Source: Platycnemis pennipes (Eukaryota > Arthropoda > Insecta > Odonata > Platycnemididae). Taken from it: a DNA stretch of 64,000 nucleotides. The notes beneath the pieces were generated by a model. The model was not told the origin of the DNA and did no database searches. It saw only the letters and a list, made by a program, of their open reading frames with translations. Positions 11,425 to 23,450 of this stretch are shown one piece after another. The stretch's first letter is position 1, and the number at the start of each line of letters is the position of its first letter. Location of the stretch: assembly GCA_933228895.1 (NCBI GenBank), contig OW121855.1, forward strand, positions 32,998,698 through 33,062,697, read 5' to 3'. The translations under genes and the position numbers were made by a program.

Positions 11425-11658
11425 GAAAATGTCCGAAGACTAGAAAATCCAAATGCCGAATTAATTATGGAAAACGACATCTCCGAAACCTGTTTTTCGA
11501 TTGTGAAGGCAATCATCAACGGGGAGAGGAAGGCAAAACAGGTCAGAACCTGTCGAGAGCCAAGCGGAGAGTGAGTGTGGATCGCGATTGTTGTTTAAAT
11601 TGGCATTAATTAATTTGACATTTGGATTTTCTAGTCTTCAATCATTTCAGACATTTTC
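11425..11658. mobile_element. Inverted-repeat (MITE-like) element
   Basis: The left arm 11425-11468 and right arm 11605-11658 are inverted copies. Both contain GAAGACTAGAAAATCCAAAT on one strand, and a 9-10 bp insertion near the outer end of the right arm is the main difference. The 136-bp interior has no coding capacity. The structure suits a small non-autonomous DNA transposon. The family is unknown and no target duplication was found. Confidence 0.6.
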
Positions 11659-11939
11659 AATCAGTTTTTCAGTAAGCAGGATATTCCATTTTGACGATAA
11701 ATTGTTACTTAAAGCTGTTCGTAAAATGAGGTTCTTTTCTGGAGCACTAAAATTGTCGTAATTTTTCGTATCGGTTCCTATCGTGGTAACATGCGTGAGG
11801 AAATGAATTCTTTTTGAGATAAAAATCTGCTTTTCTCTGCTCTGCTCCAAACTCTCGCGAACCACGGAGAAAAGCACGGGTACACAGAAGCCTTTCATCC
11901 AATTTTTTGATCCGGAAACGTAAACATAAACACGGGCGA

Positions 11940-12225
11940 TAACTGCGTAATGCCCCTCAGGCGAGAATCTCGGACTGAACCCGGTTCGGGGTTTTCTCGA
12001 GGGCCCGCGAAGCCCTCGACGAATAAGGGGATCACGCCCTTGGAAGCGTTCCTGGAATCGATCCCGAAACAGAGGCTGGCTAAAAGCACTAAAAGCATCG
12101 CGCGCGACTGTAATGCGGCGAAATGGATCGTCGACGGAAGGCAAACGAGCTCGAATCACGTGCGAGATCTTTTCCCCGGGAACCTTGACGGCAGCAGCCG
12201 GCTGAGTACACCCCTGAGTACTCAC
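11940..12225. other. GC-rich island, no gene recognised
   Basis: This is a CpG-containing block in AT-rich DNA. A 192-codon minus-strand frame (11647-12225) crosses it into AT-rich sequence and is the longest frame in the window. It shows no domain, signal or membrane segment, and its composition changes abruptly midway, so it is not called a gene. Confidence 0.45.
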
Positions 12226-12299
12226 ATTACGGCCAAATATGACACCACTCAGATGCGAGGTCGACTTAATGTGGTTTTCATGCTTTTTTCATAATGCTC

Positions 12300-13410
12300 G
12301 AGCCCATATTCTCATCATTCTCCGCATTAAACACTAAGAGGCCCCATTTCGGGCAAACTTTAATGGGACATACATGGGATACGTTTCATATGAGACGCAC
12401 AGCATAACTTCTTACCATATCTTCACTGATGGCCAAACTACTCATCAAGTGTAGGTAGTATAAAACGTAAAATTAGACAAAAAGTTTGAAAGCAATCTAC
12501 CGGTTATTGTATCTTTTGAAGGGGTGTCCCAACTATTCTTTGCTTTTCAATCATATACCGTCTTCTTCCCTGCAATATTTCTCTCTTTAAATTGGGATAT
12601 TTTCTATCCCCATCCTTCTCTTTCCCTAAAAGCTTTTCTCTCTTGCCTTCGCTTACCTCTACCTCTGCATTCTACCTCCAATGATGACGTCGAAGCATTA
12701 CATTACACTTAGATACCTGTTCCATCCACATTCTTTGCCTTCTAATTTCTAGCAGCAATCTTCTTTCCGCCCCTACCATGTACCAAAACTTCTTTATTCT
12801 TTCTCTTTCCCATCCATCGCCCTTTCTCCATTCTCCGTAAAACCAGTATTTCTAAATCTGTCAATCTTTACTCGTCATGCTTCCCTAAGGTCAATTTCGA
12901 AGGTCTAAACAAAGTATCTATCTTCCCTTACCTTATCTATTACCCCTGATCAAGGTGTTCGTCATGAGTTCTCTTCTATTAATGATACCTTACTTAGCTA
13001 AAGCAACTATTCTCCACGATTAGTGTAATTACTATCAAGCACATGCTCATGAGTCACAAGTAATAAACCTAAATGAATAGACGCCAAGAATAAGAATCCA
13101 GCAAAACATATCTGAGAGTGACCACTTAGAATACACACCATGTAACCTAGTTCACCCTTAAAATTCCTTAGCTTGCCCTTTTTACATCCTATCATCCAGC
13201 TTCCAAGTATGGAAGCAATTATACTAGCAGCTGGATATTAAGGACTTGATAAAAAAATGACTTATGAATAACAATTGTTCCTCACTTTATCGCTCAGTTC
13301 TATGATTACAGTAAATATGCCACAGCGTCTGATACGGCATTAAACTCACTGTAAACTCTCTCAAATAATGTAACTATACAATAAATTATATTTAAGGATA
13401 TAAAATAGTA
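12300..13410. other. Non-coding stretch with pyrimidine-rich strand
   Basis: From about 12530 to 12950 the plus strand is strongly pyrimidine-rich. The rest is AT-rich. Several LINE fragments elsewhere in the window are also purine-rich on their coding strand, so an unrecognisable minus-strand LINE is possible, but no motif supports it. Confidence 0.4.
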
Positions 13411-13413
13411 TAG

Positions 13414-13525
13414 TTGCATGAATATGAAGAGGTTAACCGATAGGACAACTCAGTGGAAAGATATGTTACACTAATCAGCAAAGCTGAAAAACCTATCTTA
13501 GGATTGGCCACTAGGTAAGATGATG
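13414..13525 (+). pseudogene. 3' fragment of the endonuclease-RT LINE family
   Basis: MNMKRLTDRTTQW corresponds to VNMKRLAYKRTQW of the copy at 4640-5400. It is followed by a decayed equivalent of the terminal AASNQ block and a CCTATCTTAGGATTGG-like end. Only the last part of the coding region remains. Confidence 0.6.
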
Positions 13526-13582
13526 GCATTATTAGTCACACAATTAAGAAACCAGAAACTTTGAAAAAATTTCCGAGCCGAC

Positions 13583-13665
13583 GTCAGTGACCAGGTTCTC
13601 AACGCATCGGCAAGGCAAAGAGGTTGGCGAAGACAGCGGTTCGAATCCTGCCTCGGGTAAGGATG
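13583..13665 (+). repeat. tRNA-derived SINE head
   Basis: A tRNA-like stretch with consensus B box GGTTCGAATCC at 13638-13648 and matching T-stem bases (GC before, CTGCCTCGGG after). The A-box region is degenerate and the D arm does not fold well, so this is a SINE relic rather than a tRNA gene. Confidence 0.5.
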
Positions 13666-13669
13666 TGTT

Positions 13670-15030
13670 TGTCATTTAAGTTAAGAGTTGAATAAAGTAG
13701 AGATGACATGATAAAAACAAGAACGTGGAGTATCACAGCAAGAAAGGAATTAAACAATCATTTAGTAAAAAGTTTACTCTGAAAACAACAACAGCCGTAA
13801 AACAAACTGATCTTTACTAAGCTAAAACTAAAGTTTAACCGTAATTCCCAGAAATAAAATGATAGAAAGTTTATCATGAAATAAAGAAGCAATGAAAGAA
13901 AAATGAAATATCTTGATTGAGTTGATACTCATTCAAAATGAAAGCTGCGTTTATATATTCTATAATTGTCTACATATATAAAAAAAGGTATATGCTATTT
14001 AATATCATAAAGTTATATCATAATATCATGTATCATAATGCTATATATAACATCATAATAACTCGCACAGTGACATCATTAAAATCTACTGTGACACCGT
14101 ACTTTACTGACCAAGTCTTTAATAGGCATTAAAGGTACTAATATTTAATAGGCATTCAATAGGCACAAGTTTGGACTTCAACCGTATGTGCAATGACACA
14201 TATTAGCCATCAAGAAAAAAATCTCAGTAGAGTAATGAGCGCTTCCGAAATCGTATTCCTCTGCAGCTCATACACCGACGGTAGAAGAAACAATATACAC
14301 CCAAAAGAGAGGAATTATCCTATTATTAGCACACATTTCATTTACAAAAAGCTCTATTCTCTCCTTCCCGTCTACTTCTTAGCGCAAGAAAAAATACTCT
14401 ACTACTATTTCGTTTTTTTCGTTCAAGTCTTTTTTTTCAATTTAATACATGAAACAGACGATTTATCCTCACAATCGATATGGTTGTTTATTTTTCCATG
14501 ATTAAAAATATGGACTCTTATGGATATCTTATGGCCTGTGATCTTACCATTATATAGTATATTTTTATGAGCTCCATAAAATTAATAGTACTCATAAATA
14601 ATTTAACGTCACCTATAAATATTACATTATTTATGAGACTCATCAAGTTATTGAAAAAGTCTGCAGCATCATTAAATTCTTTTCATGGCTTACGAAGCTC
14701 AGATAAATGTACACGCAGGGTCTACTGTCGGTCATGCATTCCGAACAGTTCGTGAATTAATACATTCATTGCAAAAACACAGCTTTAATAACAATATCGC
14801 CGGAGACGAACCATCGCGCTTACGGTGCCAAATACCTTAGTGATGAAATATTCCTCGTCTAATCTGCATTTCTCATTCCTTAATCTGCACCCGCGTAAGT
14901 TTAAGTATTTTCTCAGTACTTGTTTTAATGACGCAAAGAGGGATTTCTCATTAGTTTTGATTCACGCAGTCGCGACCCGACATCCTCCATACCGGAAAAA
15001 AAATAAATAAGGGATCAGAGATGAGAGAGA
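13670..15030. other. AT-rich non-coding stretch
   Basis: No gene is supported. The sequence is AT-rich, with low-complexity TATA and CATAA runs around 13950-14060. Frames of about 60-100 codons have no domains. Confidence 0.5.
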
Positions 15031-15039
15031 GAACTGGCT

Positions 15040-15480
15040 TCGAGGGGAACATGACTTTGCCCCGAAAAATGAAAAACCACAAGCGCGACGGCAAAGCGTT
15101 CCTGCGCTAACTCTGTGGACGGGAGCGTGTCTGTTTAAGTTTCCCCGCTGCGGATGCAATGAGGCAGGGCCGTCCTTTAAATTTATGCAGCCTTGTCAAC
15201 TTGTGGCCACTCTTTCGCGTGGCGGAGCCTCTTCTGGCGCGGGGCGGGTGTGTGTGTGCTGCCTTGGTCGGCCATGTGCCCTACTTCCCCCACCCGGCTC
15301 CAAAGTGGGCTCGTTAGTTCCCAACTTGAGCGCGCACATTGTGACGGAGATTAAATTCCACGGAATGAATCCTGGGCGGACGCTCCGCGAGATGACGTCA
15401 TTCGCCGATTACACGGAGAAAATAGGTCCATCTCGAGCTCAAAGAGTTTTAGCGAGTAAAATATCACCGCTTGCAAAGCT
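15040..15480. other. GC- and CpG-rich island
   Basis: Clearly richer in G+C and CpG than its surroundings (for example GCGTGGCGGAGCC, GCGCGGGGCGGG). Overlapping frames on both strands carry no recognisable domain. It could be a promoter-type island or a conserved non-coding block. Sequence alone does not decide. Confidence 0.45.
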
Positions 15481-15689
15481 CGTGGTCACGTTACATCGGT
15501 TTTACGTCACTCCATGAAATACGCGAATGGGTTTGTTATTGTTATTTTTTTGGTAAGTGACCGAAAGCTTTTAGGATACGTGGGTAATGTGTTGGAGGTG
15601 GGAATTTTGCAGAGCATGGAGGAAGAGTGGAAAGAAACTCTCAACGAAAGGCAACGAGGAATCTATATTTTAAAGTCCAATCTGATGTA

Positions 15690-16277
15690 GCCAGTGGCCA
15701 GTGTATGTAACCAGTATGTATGTAGCCAGTGTATGGGATGCAAATGAATTAGGTTTGATCAGAGAAGCAGACAGCGTGCAACGTAGAGCAGCTAGATTCG
15801 TTAAAAGGTGGCACGATAGGTTTAGTAGTGTATCAGAATTAATACAAGAATTAGGGTGGGAATCATTATCAGAGCGTAGGTTAAGGTACAGATTAAATCT
15901 ATTAGAGAAATTTCAATCGGATAGCTTTACTGAAGATACTTAAGCATATATTAAAATCACCAGCGTATTATGCTAGATTCGACTAGATAAATAAGATTAG
16001 AGAGATTGTCGTATTGATAGATTGAAAATGTCATTTTTCCCCCGTTCAATAAGAGAACAGAATAGGCAGCATAGCAAAGGGATAGGTAGGTGAAATATTT
16101 TAGAGTAGTCTGTAGTGCATGATGCGTGTATAGGATGCGTGTAGATACTAACAATATAGTTGATTGAGACCACATAGTAGCATGTTTGCATGTCTATAGT
16201 GCATGCTTGGTGATCTTCACCCCCTGCCACACACCCTCGCGGTGTCCTGCAGGGTATCGCGTGGATGTAGATGTAGA
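15690..16277 (+). pseudogene. CR1-like non-LTR retrotransposon, C-terminus plus 3' UTR
   Basis: The frame reads ASVWDANELGLIREADSVQR, then RAARFVKRWHDRFSSVSELI and ELGWESLSERRLRYRLNLLE. This is the region after the RT domain in CR1/Daphne-like LINEs, where the AA/S-x-VWDP, QRRAARFV and LGW-x-L-x-xRR blocks are conserved. After a frameshift near 15940 the ending KMSFFPRSIREQNRQH is found in another frame (about 16027-16075). The 3' UTR ends with a CCCCTGCCACACACC block and a GATGTAGATGTAGAAG tail. It is strongly 5'-truncated. A sister copy lies at 43313-43925 on the opposite strand. Confidence 0.88.
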
Positions 16278-16429
16278 AGTACCACTCCCAAAGAACTCTC
16301 CACATAGAATTCAAGTAAAGATTGTAATACCGATGAAATTCTCCGACACTACCGGGAGTCCAACCAAAGGCAAGGAGGAATGGGAAGCCAATAATCAAGC
16401 TAACGTTCCAATGAAATTCACCTAGGTCC

Positions 16430-17085
16430 CTGGCAATACGAGGGTAGGTGGGGTAGGTGGAAATGAACGGGTTGATGCCTTAGCCAAACATGCTCTTCGT
16501 GAATGGGATTTAGATATAAAGAAGGTGGCAGCTCACGATCTAAAACCTCATCTCAGGACGTTAGCATTGACCGAATGGGACAAGGAATGGAAAAATATCA
16601 CGAATAACAAGCTTCGCGCCTTAAAAGGCGATATTCTACCATGGTCATCTTCCGTTAATACGTGTTGACGTGAGGAGGTCGCCATGACACGGATGAAAAC
16701 GTATTCCCTCACTCTCATCTTTTTACACCAGAAAAAAATTCAATCTCGCTGTGAGACATGTCACAACACAATAACGATTTGCCATATCCTAACGGAATGT
16801 GAGAAACATAGAGCTGTGAGAGAGAGACTGAATCTTCGGGCAGACTTAATGAGGGTTATTATAAACGACCGCGATGCTGCAGACCTCGTCATCACATATC
16901 TAAAGACAACGGACATACTTTGGTTACTGTGAGTTCATCCCCAATATGTTGAGTTCATAGCCATTATTCCCTATATTCTAATCCTATATGCCTATAATGA
17001 TGTTAACCTTAACTTTGAAAGAGGGTTGCAGGGGTGCTAATGGCCTAGAAGTCGAAGCAGCCGTCAAAACAATTGTACCTACCTA
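16430..17085 (+). pseudogene. I-type non-LTR retrotransposon remnant: RNase H end and zinc knuckle
   Basis: The frame begins VPGNTRVGGVGGNERVDALA, matching the W-V-P-G-H-x-G-x-x-GNE-x-AD-x-x-AK end of the LINE RNase H domain. It continues through PHLRTLALTEWDKEW and a later frame to CETCHNTITICHILTECEKH, the CCHC-type C-terminal knuckle of I/Jockey-superfamily LINEs. The coding region ends TTDILWLL followed by a stop at 16930-16932. One stop (near 16667) and a damaged RNase H loop show it is dead. The 3' UTR to about 17085 ends in ACCTACCTACC repeats. Its start abuts the CR1-like copy. Confidence 0.85.
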
Positions 17086-17104
17086 CCAATCTGGCTGTGA
17101 ATGA

Positions 17105-17345
17105 TATTCGTCCTTGGTAAGCCATGATAGCACTTAGAGTTCAGTGCTACGTCCGTCGGAAGGGACGACAAGTTGTGGCCCACCTGGCGTCTTTAGCTGA
17201 GAGCAGGCTGGTTTTGATCCGCCCTTCCTCCCTACCCTTCTATTTCCATCATCGTACCTTGCTTCCGGACCCGAAGTGCCTTTAATTGCGGGGACAAACT
17301 TGGAAACCACAGATGATGATCCCACTCAATAGCCTCCCCTTTTAA
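17105..17345 (+). repeat. SINE body with CGTCCGTCGGAAGGGACG motif
   Basis: The CGTCCGTCGGAAGGGACG core (about 17149-17166) also occurs, with one base changed, in the tRNA-headed SINE at 19905-20080. It marks the central domain of a tRNA-derived SINE whose head is lost or diverged here. Confidence 0.55.
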
Positions 17346-17349
17346 CAAA

Positions 17350-18990
17350 AATTTCAAGCTTCATATCAGACTACATTAGAGAACTCCATTTTCCATTTGC
17401 CATAACCCACATTTTACGCTCCCGGAAAACTCAAGTTAGCGAGGGAAGTCCATTTGGGACGAGTGGGAAAGTTTTTAATTCCACTCAATGGATGACATTT
17501 CCCAGGAGATGACTGAGGAATTAAATGCATGGTGTTAGAGGGGAAAGGGGAAATCGAGACGCGGCAGGTAGGCAGAGCGGGATGATCCCCTCTCGTCCGA
17601 CTGAGCCACGGGTCGATCCGGTGGATTGAAAAACGGCGGAACAAGGGAAGAGGATGAACATGGAATGCGGAATGAGGAATGGTTTTGGGGGAGCAGATGA
17701 AAGGTAGAACGACGATGAAAGGGAGACTGAATTAAAGACGAGAGATATTTAGAAAAAGAGGAGGTAGAAGAGCGAGACAAAAGTAAAAGTTCATGCCACT
17801 TGTTTATCAATGTTTGCTAACACTAGAACTAAAGATACTGGGTAAATCAAATGTGAAAATGATGGAGTTATAATCAAAAGGAAATATATGTAGATTCAAA
17901 TAAGGTATTGCGTTGCCTATGGTCAGGCCGAAAACACACCAACCTGACAAACCAAAGAAGTCTACTCAGTGGATGGTTTTTAAGTTAATTGATTAAATAT
18001 AATTAAGATAGACTGCGCAATTAAACCCAGTTGTATCACCTTAAAAAAACATATACATATATATTTCTAATTCGAGGGAGTAAAATATTATAGCTCTACC
18101 GCTCAGCAGCTCTATGAAGCGAGTCGAAAATTGTCAGAGGAAAAAAAGGTCTCCTGGACCTTTCTTCCCGAAGGCCTCGACATTTTCGAACATCGTAAAT
18201 GTCAACTTATTGGCGATAAAACTCTCAAAATGTCGTGATTGGAAGTTGAACAAATTATAATGTCTGATTAAAGAAGATTAGCAATTTTCTTTAATTATGT
18301 TATTCCACTACATCACGCCTGAAACGAATCTTTTTATTTATAATATCTGGCAATAAGTTATGAAAATTTGGAGGTTAAATAATGTCGCGGTTCCAGGAAC
18401 CAGGACAAGGCATCAAAGCCCGGATCTTTTTATGGTCAAAACAATACACATGTTTCCAGGTTACCCATCATTATCTTTATTTTGCATCATCCATTGCTCC
18501 TTGGTCCACATCCCAGTTAAGGAGTTCTCTTCCCTCTCCCATTAATCGTATCACAAAAAATCGTTCGGATCGGTGAATTTACTCTCTTTGTGCAAACCAG
18601 CACGATGCTTTTTGCAGGATGATGTTAACACGACTTAAACGCACTTTTCCACAAAATTTGAGGTGAACAGGATGATTTCCATGGTTTTATAACTCGTATA
18701 ATGCGCTTTTTTTACAGCTACGGGCTACTGAATGTAGCGCTGAATCACCCGGGTGGAATAGGCCTAATATTCCTCGCACAAATGTATGTTAAAGTTAATT
18801 GGAAAATCACGCATTCGGCTGTCACGGAGGCCTGTGATTCTGGTATATTCAGCAAAATCTCCTCAGCAACAATTAAATTAACAAATGTTCACGACGAAAG
18901 GACTCAAAGCAAATTTACATTAGGTAAATCATTCGTAAATATTTCCCTGTAAACCTGTCAGTTACGTTTTTTGAATGTGTATTAGAGAGT
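17350..18990. other. Non-coding stretch
   Basis: Moderately GC-rich DNA at 17400-17700 gives way to AT-rich sequence. Short frames (for example 18701-18952, 83 codons) have no domain, signal peptide or flanking splice context that would support a gene. Confidence 0.45.
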
Positions 18991-18999
18991 AGAATATTT

Positions 19000-19560
19000 A
19001 CAGCAAAAACGAATCAGGGAGACCAAAAGGGAGAGAAATGGCATTGAGAACGAAGATAGCTATGAAGAGACAAAGAGAAGTAGATACCAACAGGAATTAA
19101 AGACGGAAAAGGAGGCCAAGAATATTACATAAATTTAATAAAAAATTACTTATGTACAATATAGAGATACTAGAGAAAATTAAATGTTGTCAAAAAGAAG
19201 AGAATTGCCGATAAACAGGAAAAAATAATGGGAACGACAGGCTCCAAATGAGAGAAAAAGAAAGATTTACAGAAAAAGAGGAATTAAATAGTGGTAAAAG
19301 AGATAAGAAAAAATGAGTAAGACAATAAAAAGTGTTTAACGAAAGGCAATGAGTTTGAGAGTAAATTATTGTGCTATATTAAAAGAAAAATTAATAGAAA
19401 AATGATGAAGAATGAACAATAATAGAACGAGAAAACGAGATAAGTGAGGAAAAGAAGAGCCAGAATGATAAAAAGGGTGTGTGCGCTAAAGAAGAATGAA
19501 GAAGAAAGAAATAGAGAACATCAGCGATAGTAGAATGATGAAGTAAATGTTTCTCTACAG
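19000..19560. other. Purine-rich strand tract of about 550 bp
   Basis: The plus strand is overwhelmingly A and G (many AGAGAAAGA and AAGAAG runs) with few pyrimidines. No frame, domain or exact repeat unit explains it. It may be a decayed microsatellite or a diverged LINE. Confidence 0.6.
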
Positions 19561-19904
19561 AGTGGTGGCGCAGTCCCCGAACGTGGGAATGGCCCAACGG
19601 CTCTGACGATAAAGGAGGAGGCTCAATGATTAACTGGTGAGTAACTCACACATTTATCTCTCTCTTCGTTGGAAGGGAATCTCCCAATTTATTGTAAAAC
19701 TAAACAACTATTCTTCATTATTTCACCATGAATTGACGGCGATATCAGTTTTCCACCACCACATTGCATGCAAAATTTTCTTGAGTCATTTATGGTACGT
19801 TACGGACAATAATTAAGCAGCAAACGTGAACTTGGATCTTGGTGCCTTACCCAATTTAGCCGCTAAACTGAGCGACTAAACTAAATTCATAAGAATCACA
19901 GTGT

Positions 19905-20080
19905 TTTATCCCGAGTAAGTCGAGGATCGGGGTGATACGGTGCCTTCTCATCTCGTAGACTTGGGTTCGAATCCCGACAGAGACAGATTTTATAGTTTTC
20001 CCTAGATTCATACTTGAGTATTGCAGGCACTGCAAGTTCAATACTCCGTCCGTCGAAGGGGACGTTAAACTCCTTGTTAT
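19905..20080 (+). repeat. tRNA-derived SINE
   Basis: A tRNA-like head has a consensus B box GGTTCGAATCC at 19974-19984, followed by the central motif CTCCGTCCGTCGAAGGGGAC and GTTAAACTCC. The head plus central-domain order is typical of tRNA SINEs in invertebrates. A box not clearly preserved. Confidence 0.6.
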
Positions 20081-20239
20081 TTATAGGCTATATTTTATGC
20101 CACTCCGGATGCCATTTCAGCCTTTCTCCAAACCCTATAACCCCTACTTCTTCCCAAAGTACCATCTATCCTTAAAAGTAAGATAAGAATTCGGTAACCC
20201 ATAGAAAAATATTAAACCAGATGCGTTCACTTATGCATA

Positions 20240-20810
20240 ACGATTAGATACTTCGTTTTTAATGAAAAAAGACTATGTGAGCCTCTATTCCCATATCAGG
20301 AATTCGATAACGTATCTTTCATTATTGAGGAAAGTAATTTTAAAACATTTTAAGCAATCAATATATCCAACTTATAATCTGCAATAAACCCTTAGAAAAA
20401 TGACACAGGAAGTTAATTTAAAATGTTGTATAACCATTAGACTTCTCTTAATAATATCTTTCCGAACTGAAGACAACAAACGCGACGGGAATTCCTGGAA
20501 ATAATAATATTAATCCATTGATTAGAGCCTTTGTTTATATTGAAAGAAGACTATATGATATCCGATTCCCCATTCCATAACGATAACGTCTCTTCGAATA
20601 CTCGGAGATGAGTCATTTTAAAATTCTAAGAGATCCATTTATTTATGTTGAAAACTTTGATATATGCATGGTTGTAATCTATCTCTCTATTTCTTTACAC
20701 AATAGCCGCAAACGGAAGATTAGGATAGAACAGACTTTCCGATTCCCCACACTTAGATAATAAAATGACGAGTTTGTAGGATAATGGAGTCATTTTCCAA
20801 CCCTTTTCCT
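20240..20810. repeat. Diverged tandem repeats
   Basis: Three segments near 20255, 20545 and 20720 share GA(A)AAGACT.., then TCCGATTCCCCA-like and TAACGATAACGTCTC-like blocks, then GAGTCATTTT. The copies are old and unequally spaced. No function is evident. Confidence 0.4.
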
Positions 20811-20969
20811 CAGAATTTCTTCTACGGGTCCGGCCAAGACGTTTTCAGTCCTGTAATTGGGTCGTTTGCCATATTTTTACTGCTAAATCTGATAGTTTGT
20901 AAAATTAAAAGACCCGTATTTTCCGTTATTCGATCCGTTAATTAGTTCTCGAGTTGTAAGCGGCGAAAA

Positions 20970-21930
20970 ACTGATGTTTTTAAACATTTCGGTAAAGTGG
21001 GCATGCAAAAGACTTGAACGTCATCCACTTCGTCCAATCAAAACTGAGAACGCGAAGATTCTTCGCCTTATTGCAATGGGGAACACACAGACTCTGCCAA
21101 TGGAAGTGGTTGCGAAAGGATCTCTCCAGGCAGACCTCCACTCCCCACCTCCTCTCCCCTCCCGTTCTTTCTCAATTCAGTCAAGGACGGGACGTGGATG
21201 ACGAAGATATCCTTAACGCAGCTCGTTCGATAGGCGTCACCTTTTGCTTATTTTAATTTTTGATTTATGAGTGATTGGCTCTGGTTAGAAGATTCATTTT
21301 TTCCACCAAAATTCATTTTTTGTTCCCATGCAACAATTTTGTGTAAAAAATAGCGATTTCTGTTCCGAGTGAACGCCTCCATTCTCATCGAGGTAAGACT
21401 CGGTGATTCTTACCGTAAATGCCCGGAATCAAAAGAGATGTTCAGGAGCAGACAGGCGCCGGCGTCTCTAGGCCGTTCGTCGTCTCACCCGTGGTGACCT
21501 TATCTCCCCTCCGACTCGACCTGCAGCACCTCCTCCCTAATCCCATCCACATCCCCGTCAAATTCCTTCCTTCCTTCCTCCCCCTCCACTCAACACGATT
21601 ATCTCCTCCCACGGAAGCGATCCCCGGGACGTAATCAAGAGCTCCAATTCACGAGTTTAGCCGCTCGAAGGAAATAAAGAGCTTTCGAGAGAGCGGGAGT
21701 GTGAACGAGAGGCGGAAGACGGGAGAGAGAGAGACGAGAACAGAAGGAGGGATTTTTCGCCTCCGCTATTACGGCGGAATGAATCCATTATCATCCTTTC
21801 GAAGCCTTTTGATTCCTGCGCTATCTCTCGCTCCAGGTATCTCGACTACACCTATTGCCTTCTGTGACGCAAGGGTTTTCCTTTCTTCAGGTTTCCTCCG
21901 GAGATTCAGCTAGGGAGACCTTCCATATAT
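20970..21930. other. Two GC-rich islands, no gene recognised
   Basis: Blocks at about 20990-21230 and 21420-21930 are GC-rich, separated by AT-rich DNA. Frames of 70-80 codons in them overlap in several phases and carry no domain. A purine-rich run (21660-21760) is embedded. Confidence 0.45.
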
Positions 21931-22145
21931 CGTGCAAAGCAAGTTTTCCACTTTTTAAGCCCACCCCTCCTCTCCCTCACTATAACGCTCTGTATCACCT
22001 TCAGAAGAGCCTCCCTGTAAATAACTTAAAGCTTTCAATGAACCCGATCTTCATTCTAAATGATAAAATACATACTCTTCACAAATATTTTTTTACTTCT
22101 TAACACCACGTAGTTTTTATTAACTAACCATGTCCTATTGTCCTA

Positions 22146-22562
22146 AGGGTGGGAATCATTATCAGAGCGTAGGTTAAATTACAGATTAAATCTATTAGCG
22201 GAGTATCCGTGTATCCCAATTATCCGTGCTAATGACAGGTAAAATGTGCACGGATAATCGGGAGTTTACTATACTACCATATAAAAAACTATTTTATTCC
22301 TTTGAATATACTAAGCATTTAGTGTCATTCACAGCTAACATTTCACGTGTCTCGAGCCAGCATGGTTAATATTTTCCTCAGGGTGGTAATATTGTGACTT
22401 ATGGTTTCATATTGTTTAAACAGGGTAATATATGTTTTTCGCATTTTTGTCTCCATGATAGTTAAATGTTCTCTCTGATTGATAATGTGTGCCTAGTGAT
22501 GGTTCACCCCATGCCGCACACCCTTGATACACACATGCATGGTATTATACGGGTGTATATGA
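22146..22562 (+). pseudogene. CR1-like LINE fragment and 3' tail
   Basis: 22146-22203 encodes GWESLSERRLNYRLNLL, identical to the copy at 15690 except for one residue. After about 250 bp of unrelated or diverged sequence, 22490-22562 carries the family's CACCCCATGCCGCACACCC tail block and a decayed GTGTATATG end. Either an internal insertion or a divergent 3' UTR separates them. Confidence 0.7.
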
Positions 22563-23194
22563 ACTGAAGTGCGGACTCCCCCCTCCCATTTGGATATTGC
22601 ATCGTAAAAGTTATCCCGAACCCTGCACCCCGCTCGTTTAGTGTTACGTAATTTACGGATGACCCTTACGAGCAAGGAGCAAGTTGCAGTTTGAAGAGGG
22701 GAGATAGTCGCTTTCACTTCTTGCATGCGGCTTGGGCATGGAATCTCTTACAAATTTTCACTTTTCATTTTTTTCAAATCGGAGGGTCGGGAGTGAGAGA
22801 TGTATAAAGCCAAGACTTTTCCACCGCTCGACCTCAAAAAAGTTTTAAGTCCACTCAACCGCTTTGATTAATTCAGGGAGGGATTACTGCAAAGTTTTTT
22901 CTTGAGTGGGAAAGAAAGGAGGATCTCGGGTTCTCCTATTATGAATTCTGGATATTGAGATTGAGTATATTTTCTTCCAAATTTTCAGCCACCCCTTTCC
23001 CGATTTATCATTTAATTCCCAGACAGGCTTAAGAAAAATAGCCAAAGGAAGAAGCTCGTGCAATACGTTTTCGTCCATTTTGCGTACTTCAACTGCGTTG
23101 GTTTCCCTTTTTTTTTTACAGAGGCTTGAGGTAAATCCTTTTCAAATGCTATCGAAATCACTCATGTCTGATGGATATTTTTAGTCCAGGGAGC

Positions 23195-23450
23195 AATAGA
23201 GGATGCATGCATGTGACAGAGGAAAAATATTTGGATAGAATGAAGTACGATTGAATAAATATGATAGAGAAGTCTTCCGTTGTGCGCTCAGAATAAATCA
23301 ACGAATGTTGCTGTACTCTAACACAATGTTTAGCCAAAAAATGATAGTCCTTCATTATTCCCGCTATCCTCCTCAGAATAATGTTTTGGAATAACCCGTA
23401 TTTCTCGCCCCTCATGACTTGACCCAAATATTCAAGTTTCCTTTTTCGAT
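23195..23450 (-). pseudogene. Endonuclease-RT LINE C-terminus
   Basis: The minus strand reads KRKLEYLGQVMRGEKYGLFQ then NIILRRIAGIMKD. This matches the conserved RRLEYLGHVMRGEKY-x-LLQ-x-II-x-G-x-I-x-GKR block at the C-terminus of insect endonuclease-RT LINEs. The rest of the frame (QHSLIYSERTTEDF...) continues the region in diverged form. It is a different subfamily from the ILRHD type at 4640-5400. Truncated at both ends. Confidence 0.72.

Noticed and set aside
11647..12225. Longest frame in the window (192 codons, minus strand) as a gene
   Set aside because: Composition shifts midway from GC-rich island to AT-rich DNA, no domain, signal or membrane segment, and competing frames overlap it.
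12530..12950. Minus-strand LINE in the pyrimidine-rich tract
   Set aside because: Strand composition resembles decayed LINE fragments here, but no RT or C-terminal motif could be read in any frame.
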